A stretch of DNA of 14,272 nucleotides. Source: Patescibacteria group bacterium. Its GTDB lineage: Bacteria; Patescibacteriota; Microgenomatia; Levybacterales; UBA12049. The DNA is taken from assembly GCA_023485715.1 (NCBI GenBank), contig JAMCZG010000019.1, positions 1-14,272 on the forward strand, in the 5' to 3' direction. Shown here piece by piece: positions 6,509 through 12,827 of the stretch (its first letter is position 1; the number at the start of each line of letters is the position of its first letter). Made by a program: the position numbers and the translations under genes. The notes under the pieces are model-generated. The model did no database searches, was not told the DNA's origin, and worked only from the letters and a program-made list of their open reading frames with translations.

Positions 6509-7762
6509 TTATTTTATCAACTCTTGAATGGCTTTTTCAAGTTGCGTGTCGCGGCTTTGATCGTTTGAGTCAAGATTTACTTTAAAATCCGGCTCGAGTC
6601 CTTTTTGGTGAACCCAAATACCTTTTGGCGTTAACCATTTAGCGACTGTTACATGTAAACCCGCACCGTTTCCTAATTCTTCGGCCTGCTGTATCGTTCC
6701 CTTTCCAAAAGATGTCTCACCGACTAATTTTGCCCGGTCGTGGTCTCTTAACGCCCCGGCGACGATTTCGCTCGCAGACGCAGAGCCTTTGTTAATCAAA
6801 ACCATAATCGGGATGTCCAAGAACAAACCCTTTCTCGAAACCGGATAGTCTGTCTTTTCGCCGTTTCCTTTTTCTTGAATAACTACTGTTCCGTCTTCGA
6901 TAAATTCTGACGTAATAAACGTCGCATCGTTAAGATATCCACCAGGGTTATTCCTAAGATCGATTATTAACCCCCTAACATCTTTACCCTGCCTGGACGA
7001 CAAAGAAAGGCTGTTAACAAGGGTTAACCATTCCTGGTTTGTATTATCGCCAAATTGTGATAACCGTATATACATAATTTTATCTTCTTTTTTATCGGTT
7101 ATTTTAATCCTTTCGATATCTTTTACTGCCTTTATCCAACCATCGACGCTTTTAACAGTGATCGTTCCCCTTACAACTTTTACAGTTAATGGCTTATTCG
7201 AATCTTTATGCAAAATTTCCAAGATTACTTCCGAACCTTTCGGTCCGCGAATTTTGTCGACCGCCTGCGTTAGTGTCCAGCCACTCGTTGCCTGGCCATC
7301 GACTTTAAGGATCGCGTCCCCTGCCTTTATCCCGGCCATCTTAGCAGGCATTCCGTCTAGAGGTGCGACTATAATTATCTGTTTTCCCTGCATCCCGAGC
7401 TCCGCACCGATTCCTTCGAATTGGCCGGCCAGACTCTGTTTAAAATCGGAGTTTTGGACTGGCGGCAAAAACACGGTATACGGATCTTCCAGGCTTTCAA
7501 CCATGCCGGAGATCGCGCCATTTAACATTTTCTGCGGATCCAATTTTGTTTTGTCGTAGTAGGTTTTTTCGATACTTTGCCACACGTTCCAGAACATCGA
7601 AAAATCTGCTGTTTTCAGGGCGACCGGCGGTTCTTTATTAACAAAGGAAATCGTTGGTTTGTAGTTCTTCCAATCCAGGGATATTTTTGTAACACCGATA
7701 TAATACCCTAAAAGAGCAGAAACTATGACAATAGCGATGAGTTGGAATTTTCCTATTTTCAT
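6509..7762 (-). CDS. ctpA: C-terminal processing peptidase (S41 family)
   Basis: This membrane-anchored tail-specific serine protease has 417 residues. It has an N-terminal hydrophobic anchor (6-24) and a PDZ domain at about 112-185 that contains GIGAELG and GIKAGDAILKVDG. The S41 catalytic core follows, with LIIDLRNNPGG (265-275), Ser329 in KGSASASEI and Lys354 in GETSFGKGTIQ. The serine-lysine spacing of 25 matches the family dyad. It should act outside the cytoplasmic membrane, trimming or degrading protein C-termini. The ATG at 7762 lies 12 bases after the rpsR stop with no Shine-Dalgarno, so it is probably cotranscribed with rpsF-ssb-rpsR, in the place where rplI (bL9) usually lies. htrA follows. 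Confidence 0.95.
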   Translation of the reverse strand: MKIGKFQLIAIVIVSALLGYYIGVTKISLDWKNYKPTISFVNKEPPVALKTADFSMFWNVWQSIEKTYYDKTKLDPQKMLNGAISGMVESLEDPYTVFLPPVQNSDFKQSLAGQFEGIGAELGMQGKQIIIVAPLDGMPAKMAGIKAGDAILKVDGQATSGWTLTQAVDKIRGPKGSEVILEILHKDSNKPLTVKVVRGTITVKSVDGWIKAVKDIERIKITDKKEDKIMYIRLSQFGDNTNQEWLTLVNSLSLSSRQGKDVRGLIIDLRNNPGGYLNDATFITSEFIEDGTVVIQEKGNGEKTDYPVSRKGLFLDIPIMVLINKGSASASEIVAGALRDHDRAKLVGETSFGKGTIQQAEELGNGAGLHVTVAKWLTPKGIWVHQKGLEPDFKVNLDSNDQSRDTQLEKAIQELIK

Positions 7763-7767
7763 CGAAG

Positions 7768-7779
7768 GTTAACGTTAAC
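7768..7779. repeat. Perfect 12-base palindrome GTTAACGTTAAC
   Basis: The palindrome, itself two GTTAAC units in tandem, spans the rpsR stop codon and the gap to ctpA. It could form a small hairpin at the junction or be a protein site. Nothing else supports a function. Confidence 0.3.
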
Positions 7780-8026
7780 GCTCGAGAAACGGTAAAAGCG
7801 CTAAGTGTCGTGCGTATTTTATCGAAAGCCCCAAAGTTTTTTGGTGTTTGGCACAAACGCCACTCCTGGACCTCGGGACAATTTTACCCCGTTCTGTTAC
7901 AAATCTTCGCAAAATTTCTGTTTCGGAAAAATGAGGCTCCTTATTTTCACTGCAAAACATACACTTTTTAGGTAAGCTTTTTCTTTTTGGTCTGGAGACC
8001 GATTTTCCTTTTTTGTCTTTTTTCAT
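7775..8026 (-). CDS. rpsR: Ribosomal protein bS18, zinc-binding form
   Basis: bS18 is a small-subunit protein that pairs with bS6 on the platform. It has 83 residues. The conserved core is present with LRRFVTERGKIVPRS (39-53) and the C-terminal KYARHLALLPF. Cys22, Cys25, Cys58 and His61 form a CxxC...CxxH metal site, a feature of C+ bS18 variants. The basic N-terminus is typical. The ATG at 8026 follows the ssb stop by 14 bases and has no Shine-Dalgarno. It is the third gene of rpsF-ssb-rpsR. Confidence 0.96.
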   Translation of the reverse strand: MKKDKKGKSVSRPKRKSLPKKCMFCSENKEPHFSETEILRRFVTERGKIVPRSRSGVCAKHQKTLGLSIKYARHLALLPFLER

Positions 8027-8040
8027 ATTAAACCAATATT

Positions 8041-8523
8041 TTAAAACGGAATGTCTTCGGGCGAGACTTCTTCGTCTTCCGAGATCTCTTCTTCTTTCTC
8101 TGTCTTAGAGGAAGATTTTGATTTTCCCTTTTTTTCTTCTTCCTTCGTTTCTTCTTGAACATCCTCTATGACTTCTTCTTTTCTTGTTCCCTTATTATCC
8201 AAAAGTATCATGTCGCTTATAACAATTTCTGTTGTAGTCCTTTGGCTGCCGTCCTGCCCCGTCCAATTCCTCGTCGATAGTCTTCCTTCGACAAATACTT
8301 TTCTTCCTTTGGTTAAAAACTGGCTACAGAGCTCTGCTAACTTATTCCACGCGACGATCCTATGAAACTCCGCGTCTTCTTTTTTTTCTCCGCTTTCTGT
8401 TGTCCAACTTCTATTTGTCGCAAGCCCAAATGTACAAACCGCTGTTCCGCTTGGCGTGTACCTTAGCTCCGGATCGCGGGTTAAATTTCCGATCAACTGA
8501 ACCCTGTTTAAACTTCGTGCCAT
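8041..8523 (-). CDS. ssb: Single-stranded DNA-binding protein
   Basis: SSB coats single-stranded DNA in replication and repair and recruits partners through its tail. It has 160 residues. The OB fold covers about 1-109 with typical segments NRVQLIGNLTRDPELRYTPSG (6-26), FHRIVAWNKLAE (53-64) and KGRKVFVEGRL (72-82). A charged Lys/Glu/Ser-rich linker follows, and the protein ends in an acidic tip finishing DIPF, the usual partner-binding end. The ATG at 8523 is eight bases after the rpsF stop. No Shine-Dalgarno is seen, so coupling is likely. The order rpsF-ssb-rpsR is the standard bacterial one. Confidence 0.97.
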   Translation of the reverse strand: MARSLNRVQLIGNLTRDPELRYTPSGTAVCTFGLATNRSWTTESGEKKEDAEFHRIVAWNKLAELCSQFLTKGRKVFVEGRLSTRNWTGQDGSQRTTTEIVISDMILLDNKGTRKEEVIEDVQEETKEEEKKGKSKSSSKTEKEEEISEDEEVSPEDIPF

Positions 8524-8531
8524 ATCTTAAA

Positions 8532-8807
8532 TTATTTTTTTCTGATTAATAAATGCCTTATTATATTTTCCTGCGCCAGAAGTTTTTTTTCAAGATCCAA
8601 AGGGACGGAGTTTGTTTCGAAAACCATGTAATAATAAAACCCACTGTTTTCCCGTTTAATTTTATAAGCGAGCGCCTTTTGTCCGATCGAATCTTCTTTT
8701 GTAAATTTTGCGTCTTTTAGTAAATCTTTTACAAAATCGACGATTTTTTTTCGTTTATCTTCGGTAAGAGAAGGTCTCACGATAAAAGCTAATTCGTATA
8801 TTCTCAT
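8532..8807 (-). CDS. rpsF: Ribosomal protein bS6
   Basis: bS6 is a small-subunit platform protein that partners bS18. It has 91 residues with the family opening MRIYELAFIVRPSLTED, the central YKIKRENSGFYYYMVFE segment and the final helix ending IIRHLLIRKK. The long acidic tail of E. coli bS6 is absent. It is the first gene of the rpsF-ssb-rpsR(-ctpA) operon. A promoter candidate lies immediately upstream and would leave a leader of about three bases before the ATG at 8807. Confidence 0.95.
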   Translation of the reverse strand: MRIYELAFIVRPSLTEDKRKKIVDFVKDLLKDAKFTKEDSIGQKALAYKIKRENSGFYYYMVFETNSVPLDLEKKLLAQENIIRHLLIRKK

Positions 8808-8816
8808 CGTCCACTA

Positions 8817-8845
8817 ATTTTACTATAAAGACAGAATCAAAGCAA
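8817..8845 (-). promoter_or_regulatory. Promoter of the rpsF operon
   Basis: On the minus strand, TTGCTT (8845-8840), a 17-base spacer and TAAAAT (8822-8817) predict a start at about 8810, three bases before the rpsF ATG. An overlapping TATAGT (8827-8822) is an alternative -10 giving an eight-base leader. The classical bS6-bS18 autoregulatory 5' leader would have no room with either choice. Confidence 0.5.
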
Positions 8846-8873
8846 GAAGAAATTAGCAAGATATTAAATGTGA

Positions 8874-8943
8874 GTGAATAAAATTTTTTGAGGACGAATG
8901 TTTGAACGGAGCGAGTTACGCCCGGAAAAAAATTTTCGTTCAC
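8874..8943. repeat. Long imperfect inverted repeat around a GC-rich core
   Basis: The left arm GTGAATAAAATTTTTT (8874-8889) pairs with AAAAAATTTTCGTTCAC (8927-8943): ten perfect A/T pairs, a small bulge, then five more pairs. The 37-base segment between the arms is about 57% GC, clearly richer than its surroundings. The structure lies between the pit stop and the rpsF promoter. It could be an extended terminator, a structured RNA, or a small inserted element. The sequence does not decide. Confidence 0.45.
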
Positions 8944-8948
8944 GAACG
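8926..8948 (-). terminator. Probable terminator after the phosphate permease gene
   Basis: Reading the minus strand about 20 bases after the pit stop, CGTTCGTGAACG can form a small hairpin. It is followed by AAAA and then seven T. The stem is short, so termination may depend on the larger surrounding inverted repeat. Confidence 0.45.
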
Positions 8949-8968
8949 TAAACAAGGAGGTGTATCAA

Positions 8969-9949
8969 TTAAATATTTATGACAAGACTGAACAAGCCCC
9001 CGAAAAACATCGCGGCCGGAATCGTTAAAACCCAAGCCAAAAATATTTTTCGCGTCGTTATCCATTTAACTTTTTTGTAATTTTCGGTACTTCCTACTCC
9101 CATAAGGCTCCCGGAGATTACGTGTGTTGTCGAAACTGGAATACCAAAATGAGAAGTTAAAAGAAGTGTTAACGCGCCAGATGTTTCTGCACAAAAACCC
9201 TGGAAAGGACGCAGGTGAATTATTTTTGTTCCCATTGTTTTAACGATCCTCCAACCGCCAAAATACGTTCCCAAAGCGATCGCAGCGTGAGAAGAAATTA
9301 TAACCCAAAACGGGATATAAAATTTATCTCCCAGCAAATTGTTGCTAAAAAGTGTTAGCGAAATAACTCCCATGGTTTTTTGCGCGTCATTTCCCCCGTG
9401 CCCGACACTGTAGCCAAAAGAAGAGAAAATCTGAAGTTTAGAAAAAAAACTTGCGAAAAAATTACGCGACCTGTTTCTAACTAAAACCGTAACTATCGTC
9501 GTAAAAATTACGGCACCTAAAAACCCTAAAGCCGGGGCAATAAAAATAAACAAAACAGTTTTTATTATTCCCGGAAATAATAAAGCGTCCATCCCCACTC
9601 TAACTATTGTCGCCCCGATTAATCCGCCGATTAACGCGTGACTCGAAGAAATCGGTAAGCCGAAATACCAGGTTAATATATTCCAAAGACACGCCCCGAT
9701 TAAAGCCGAAAGGATAATACTCGACGAAATCGATTCCGGTCTTATTATCCCTTTTCCAATAGTCGCTGCCACAGCAGTCGTAAAAACAAACGCGGCGATA
9801 AAATTAGCAAAAGCCGCCATAGCTACTGCCTGATGAGGTTTTAAAACGCGGGTCGTTACGATCGTCGCGATCGAATTTGCGCTATCGTGGAATCCGTTTA
9901 GAAAATCAAAAAAAAGCGCGATCGCGATAATAATAACGACTAATGTCAT
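8969..9949 (-). CDS. pit: PiT-family inorganic phosphate transporter
   Basis: This low-affinity phosphate permease of the cytoplasmic membrane is driven by ion symport. It has 326 residues with about ten hydrophobic segments. The two inverted PHO-4 repeats show their signatures: NGFHDSANSIATI (18-30) and GHGGNDAQKTMGVI (183-196), each followed by a serine/threonine-His motif, PISSSHALIGG (99-109) in the first half and PVSTTHVISG in the second. It starts 13 bases after the DUF47 gene, the usual partner of PiT permeases, so the two form a phosphate-uptake operon. The ATG at 9949 has no Shine-Dalgarno but places the first helix correctly. A terminator candidate follows the stop. Confidence 0.95.
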   Translation of the reverse strand: MTLVVIIIAIALFFDFLNGFHDSANSIATIVTTRVLKPHQAVAMAAFANFIAAFVFTTAVAATIGKGIIRPESISSSIILSALIGACLWNILTWYFGLPISSSHALIGGLIGATIVRVGMDALLFPGIIKTVLFIFIAPALGFLGAVIFTTIVTVLVRNRSRNFFASFFSKLQIFSSFGYSVGHGGNDAQKTMGVISLTLFSNNLLGDKFYIPFWVIISSHAAIALGTYFGGWRIVKTMGTKIIHLRPFQGFCAETSGALTLLLTSHFGIPVSTTHVISGSLMGVGSTENYKKVKWITTRKIFLAWVLTIPAAMFFGGLFSLVINI

Positions 9950-9962
9950 AACGAAAAACCAT

Positions 9963-10601
9963 TTATGAATTGTTTATCAAAACAGTTTCTAAAATATCGA
10001 CGATGTTTTTGGCGTCGTCGATTGCGTCTTCGGCCGCCTCGTAGAGCTCTTTTTGTTTTATGATTTCGATCGGCGTGTGGCCGTTGTTAAAAAGCTCCCC
10101 GATCGCTTTTCGGAAAACCGAATCCCCTTTTCTTTCGAGTTCTTTAATATCTTCTATATATTGCCGGTTTCGCTTTAAAAAAAGCGGCTTTTCGAAAATA
10201 AGCCGCAAAACATCGACCGATTCATTAAGAATCTTAATCTGCTTTAAAAAATAATCGTCAAATTTTTTGATTTTAAAATCGTAGATTCCGTTCGCGACTT
10301 CTTCGATCGAGTCTATAAAATGGTTTATCGAAAGCGCCAAGGATTTTATTTCTTCCCGGTCGATCGGGGTTATAAAAGTTTTATGGAGCGCCGCGATCGT
10401 GTCGCGTGCGATATCGTCGGATTCGTCGCTTTTCTTGCTTATAAAACCGAGGGTCGTTTTAAAATTTTTCGAATTTAAGCTACCGTTTTTTGTAATCTTG
10501 TTCAGTTTTTTTGTGCACTCGTCTAAAATAATTACCTGCTTGTCGATGTATTCTAAGAATCTTTTTTCTCGCGGAACCAAAAGGTCGATAATTCCACTCA
10601 T
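9963..10601 (-). CDS. DUF47 / PhoU-like phosphate transport regulator
   Basis: This 212-residue, largely helical soluble protein belongs to the DUF47 family (also named phosphate transport regulator, distantly PhoU-like). The start SGIIDLLVPREKRFLEYID, and later KIKKFDDYF and ELERKGDSVFRKAI, fit this family. The members usually sit next to PiT permeases, as here with a 13-base gap, and are thought to modulate phosphate uptake. The mechanism is not visible in the sequence. A TATACT box at 10634-10629 (minus strand) would give a 21-base leader, but read-through from the 89-residue gene 47 bases upstream is equally possible. Confidence 0.88.
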   Translation of the reverse strand: MSGIIDLLVPREKRFLEYIDKQVIILDECTKKLNKITKNGSLNSKNFKTTLGFISKKSDESDDIARDTIAALHKTFITPIDREEIKSLALSINHFIDSIEEVANGIYDFKIKKFDDYFLKQIKILNESVDVLRLIFEKPLFLKRNRQYIEDIKELERKGDSVFRKAIGELFNNGHTPIEIIKQKELYEAAEDAIDDAKNIVDILETVLINNS

Positions 10602-10628
10602 TTTTATTTTATGTCACTTTTACAATGT

Positions 10629-10634
10629 AGTATA
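10629..10634 (-). promoter_or_regulatory. Possible -10 of the DUF47-pit operon
   Basis: TATACT on the minus strand lies in the 47-base gap between the 89-residue gene and the DUF47 gene. No good -35 is at proper distance. The predicted leader is 21 bases. Confidence 0.3.
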
Positions 10635-10648
10635 TGGAAAGAAACAAA

Positions 10649-10918
10649 TCAAGAGTCTTGTTTAATTTCTGTAAATCTCCGGCGGTCCAACTCGTGCTGC
10701 TGCATTAACATTATTTTTTCTGGTGATAATACTCTTGGGAATTGAACAGCAGGTTGATCTGGATTTTGTGTCCTGGTCTGACCTGCTATATCGAGCTGTA
10801 CTTGTTCAGCGCCCCTTGCCTTTACTACTGAAGCCTCTTTTCGAACCCATTGAAACTGCGAAAACGTCGCGCTATATTTTGCTTCTACTGGTTTTTGTTC
10901 TCCTTCTGATTTTGTCAT
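10649..10918 (-). CDS. Hypothetical protein, 89 residues
   Basis: I do not recognise this protein. It is soluble-looking and rich in Gln, Glu, Arg and Lys, with no membrane segment and no cysteine. The first half (MTKSEGEQKP to about residue 55) looks extended or weakly structured. The last 25 residues (PEKIMLMQQHELDRRRFTEI) look helical and charged. Support for coding comes from its own well-formed leaderless promoter in the 3' end of ychF, an ATG placed exactly at the predicted transcript start, and tight spacing (12 bases after ychF). It ends in TGA. No function can be assigned. Confidence 0.65.
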   Translation of the reverse strand: MTKSEGEQKPVEAKYSATFSQFQWVRKEASVVKARGAEQVQLDIAGQTRTQNPDQPAVQFPRVLSPEKIMLMQQHELDRRRFTEIKQDS

Positions 10919-10924
10919 ATTAAG

Positions 10925-10953
10925 CTTATATCACTTTCCAATCTTAAATTCAA
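10925..10953 (-). promoter_or_regulatory. Leaderless promoter of the 89-residue gene
   Basis: On the minus strand, TTGAAT (10953-10948), a 17-base spacer and TATAAG (10930-10925) are followed by exactly six bases before the ATG at 10918, so the predicted transcript begins at the start codon. The -35 lies inside the ychF coding end, and the -10 follows its TGA directly. The geometry is the same as at rpmE, including an identical -35. Confidence 0.65.
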
Positions 10954-12007
10954 TTACGTCGCCGTCTTTAACTATATAATCTTTTCCCTCAAACCTTGTT
11001 TTTCCGACTTCCCGTGAACCTTTCCATCCTTTTGACGCAACGAAATCGGCAAACGAAACAACTTCGGCTTTTATGAAATGCTGAATAAAATCCGTGTGGA
11101 TCGTGCCGGCCGCGTCGACCGCATTAGTCCCCTTCTTGATAGTCCACGCTCTCACCTCTTTTTCGCCGGCAGTGAGAAACGAAATAAGATCTAAAATTTT
11201 ATAACCTTCTTTTATTACCTTTTCTAAACCGGACTCGACAACTCCCAATTCTTTAAGATAACCTTTTTGTTCTTCTTCGGATAACTCGGCGAGCTCGCTC
11301 TCCACTTTGGCAGATACTGCAATAGTATCTTTTCCAAAGTCTTTATTCAGCTCATTCTCATCGACATTGGCGACCGTGAACATGGGTTTAGAAGTAAGAA
11401 GCTGTAAGTCTTTTGAAGATTCTTTTTCATCGTCGGTTAGATCGACGTCTTTTGCTAACTTACCCTGGTTAAGTTCTGTTTTTAATTTCTTTACAGCTTC
11501 CCATCGATAAATATCTTCTTTTGTGGCATTTTTTTTGGGAGGCTGTTGTTTTTCAAGTGTCTGCAAATCGGCCAGAATGAGTTCGGCATTAACAATCTCG
11601 TAATCAGATTTTGGGTCAATTGAGCTGTCCGAACGGATAATATTAGTATCTTTAAAATGCCTTACTACCTGAGCAATCGCATTAACTTCCCTAATGTGAG
11701 AAAGAAATTTATTGCCTAACCCTTCTCCGGTTGATGCTCCTTTGACCAAGCCCGCGATATCCAGAAAACTGACGGTTGCGGGCCGAAGCGGAGGCGAGGT
11801 CCTGAGCGAAGTCGAAGGATTTTCCTCGGCAACAATATCAGCCAATCTTTCCAATCGTTCATCCGGAACAGGAACAACACCGACATTCGGCTCGATCGTT
11901 GCAAACGGATAATTCGCAACAAACGCCACCTGCCTCTTTAACAGCGCATTAAACAACGTCGACTTCCCCACATTCGGCAACCCCACAATCCCGACTGATA
12001 AGTTCAT
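10931..12007 (-). CDS. ychF: Ribosome-associated ATPase YchF (OLA1 family) with a small in-frame insertion
   Basis: This Obg-superfamily P-loop protein binds ribosomes and prefers ATP over GTP. It has 358 residues, close to the E. coli 363. Motifs are G1 GLPNVGKST (9-17), G3 DIAGLV (83-88), the unusual specificity motif ANVDE in place of NKxD, EVRAWTIKKGTNAVDAAGTIH near the start of the C-terminal TGS domain, and DYIVKDGDVIEF near the end. Residues about 64-73 (PSTSLRTSPP) are extra compared with E. coli YchF. They fall in the loop before the G3 strand and are encoded by a sequence resembling a dispersed repeat. The ATG at 12007 follows an extended -10 with a leader of about 27 bases. Confidence 0.95.
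   Translation of the reverse strand: MNLSVGIVGLPNVGKSTLFNALLKRQVAFVANYPFATIEPNVGVVPVPDERLERLADIVAEENPSTSLRTSPPLRPATVSFLDIAGLVKGASTGEGLGNKFLSHIREVNAIAQVVRHFKDTNIIRSDSSIDPKSDYEIVNAELILADLQTLEKQQPPKKNATKEDIYRWEAVKKLKTELNQGKLAKDVDLTDDEKESSKDLQLLTSKPMFTVANVDENELNKDFGKDTIAVSAKVESELAELSEEEQKGYLKELGVVESGLEKVIKEGYKILDLISFLTAGEKEVRAWTIKKGTNAVDAAGTIHTDFIQHFIKAEVVSFADFVASKGWKGSREVGKTRFEGKDYIVKDGDVIEFKIGK
11789..11818 (-). repeat. In-frame repeat-like insertion in ychF
   Basis: Relative to E. coli YchF about ten codons are added here, encoding PSTSLRTSPP on the minus strand and containing CCTTCGACTTCGCTCAGG (11818-11801). The opposite strand would read VLSEVEG. From memory, peptides such as STSLRT and LSEVEG recur in unrelated proteins of metagenome-derived genomes, which suggests a dispersed repeat tolerated in coding sequence. 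The exact borders are uncertain by a few bases. Only one copy is in the window. Confidence 0.55.
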
Positions 12008-12040
12008 AATGCATCCCGAGTTAATCGAAGGATAAAGCTG

Positions 12041-12049
12041 ATTATAGCA
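12041..12049 (-). promoter_or_regulatory. Extended -10 promoter of ychF
   Basis: TGCTATAAT on the minus strand (12049-12041), the same nine bases as before rpmE and the nucleoside phosphorylase gene. The predicted start near 12034 gives a leader of about 27 bases, the longest of the clear promoters here. No -35 is visible. Confidence 0.6.
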
Positions 12050-12078
12050 GAAATTACGGAATCAGAGACTTTTGATCG

Positions 12079-12100
12079 CACGAATATTTATAGGTTCGTG
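12079..12100 (-). terminator. Weak hairpin after the 154-residue gene
   Basis: CACGAA (12079-12084) and TTCGTG (12095-12100) are perfect inverted six-base arms with a ten-base loop, starting one base after the TAA of the 154-residue gene. No T-run follows, so it may be an mRNA 3' end structure rather than a true intrinsic terminator. Confidence 0.35.
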
Positions 12101-12101
12101 A

Positions 12102-12566
12102 TTATATAGAAGGGACTCCTAGCTTTCGAGCTCTTTGGGATGTTAGTCTGGCAACCAGCTTTGTCCGTCTTCTGGTAAGCTGAGAATAACGCTCTTCTGC
12201 CCAAGGATCATAAACAACAACTTCCCCTTTGGCTATTTCAAATTCAATTTCTGCCTGGTAGTCAGCGATGTCCTCATCGATACCCATGACGGCTTTAACA
12301 ATCTGTCTTTGAGTATTGGGATGAGAGGGATACTTTTCATCTTGCTCCCTATATCTATTTAATCTCTCATCTAAAGAAATCCCCAGTCTATGTGCGATTC
12401 TAAATCTTCGATTATCATGTTCTATTAAATCTCTAACCCTCCAGTCCGATTCATGCCACAATTTGTTTCCAAAATCGGTTGCCCATACTCTTATATCAGC
12501 AATTTCACTCGAGTAGGCTGCTTCTAATTGTTTTCTTCTCTCGGCACTGCTTAATCTTTCGACCAT
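12102..12566 (-). CDS. Hypothetical protein, 154 residues
   Basis: I do not recognise this protein. It is hydrophilic, mostly helical in appearance, with many Arg/Glu/Asp residues and several Trp, and has no membrane segment or cysteine. Notable stretches are IRVWATDFGNKLWHESDWRV (25-44), LGISLDERLNRYREQDEKYP (60-79) and a strongly basic end RRRTKLVARLTSQRARKLG. Alternating acidic and basic patches could suit nucleic-acid or protein binding, but this is speculation. The ATG at 12566 lies nine bases after the stop of the small upstream ORF, so the two may be coupled. A weak hairpin follows the TAA, and ychF has its own promoter beyond it. Confidence 0.7.
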   Translation of the reverse strand: MVERLSSAERRKQLEAAYSSEIADIRVWATDFGNKLWHESDWRVRDLIEHDNRRFRIAHRLGISLDERLNRYREQDEKYPSHPNTQRQIVKAVMGIDEDIADYQAEIEFEIAKGEVVVYDPWAEERYSQLTRRRTKLVARLTSQRARKLGVPSI

Positions 12567-12575
12567 AGTAAGTTT

Positions 12576-12737
12576 TCATAAAATAACAAATAAAAAACAA
12601 AAAAGCAAGTCTGGGAAGAATAACAAAGTAAAAAGCGCCCTATCATCCGGCCTTGTTTCCCAAGTCCTTTTTAATACCTGTGCCATTCGCTCTTGAGATT
12701 CGATAATTTTTTGAAATATCTCCTTTTTGGTCGGCAT
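12576..12737 (-). CDS. Possible small membrane protein, 53 residues
   Basis: The frame is open from an ATG at 12764, but a TATAAA box at 12759-12754 (minus strand) predicts a transcript start near 12747, which favours the second ATG at 12737 (MPTKKEIFQKII). That start is preceded by GGTGGGAAA, the closest thing to a Shine-Dalgarno in the window. The N-terminal 35 residues are a charged helix, and the last 18 are strongly hydrophobic and could form one membrane anchor. The hydrophobic end comes from a T-rich DNA stretch, so it could be an artefact of base composition. No family is recognised. Confidence 0.35.
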   Translation of the reverse strand: MPTKKEIFQKIIESQERMAQVLKRTWETRPDDRALFTLLFFPDLLFCFLFVIL

Positions 12738-12810
12738 TTTCCCACCAGAATGTTTTATAAACATAAAAATATATCGATGACTTGTTTGGGGGGGTCTTTA
12801 ATTTCGAAGC

Positions 12811-12827
12811 TCAACCCGAGGGGTTGA
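12811..12827 (-). repeat. Hairpin spanning the phosphorylase stop codon
   Basis: TCAACCC (12811-12817) and GGGTTGA (12821-12827) are a perfect seven-base inverted repeat with a three-base loop. It contains the last codons and the TGA stop of the nucleoside phosphorylase gene. No T-run follows on the minus strand; instead a run of seven C appears 16 bases later. It may protect the mRNA end, but intrinsic termination is not well supported. Confidence 0.45.

Noticed and set aside
7158..7559. 133-codon plus-strand ORF inside ctpA
   Set aside because: It is a shadow of the ctpA frame, which carries the complete S41 motifs.
8755..8955. 66-codon minus-strand ORF across the rpsF upstream region
   Set aside because: It overlaps the rpsF start in another frame and runs through the promoter and inverted repeat; no protein features.
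8954..9080. AAGGAGGTG on the plus strand followed by an ATG at 8979 and 33 codons
   Set aside because: The spacing of 16 bases is too long for a Shine-Dalgarno, and the frame lies wholly opposite the well-supported pit gene.
12788..12794. Run of seven G as a phase-variable tract
   Set aside because: It lies in the short gap downstream of the phosphorylase gene and upstream of the doubtful small ORF, not in a coding or clear promoter position.
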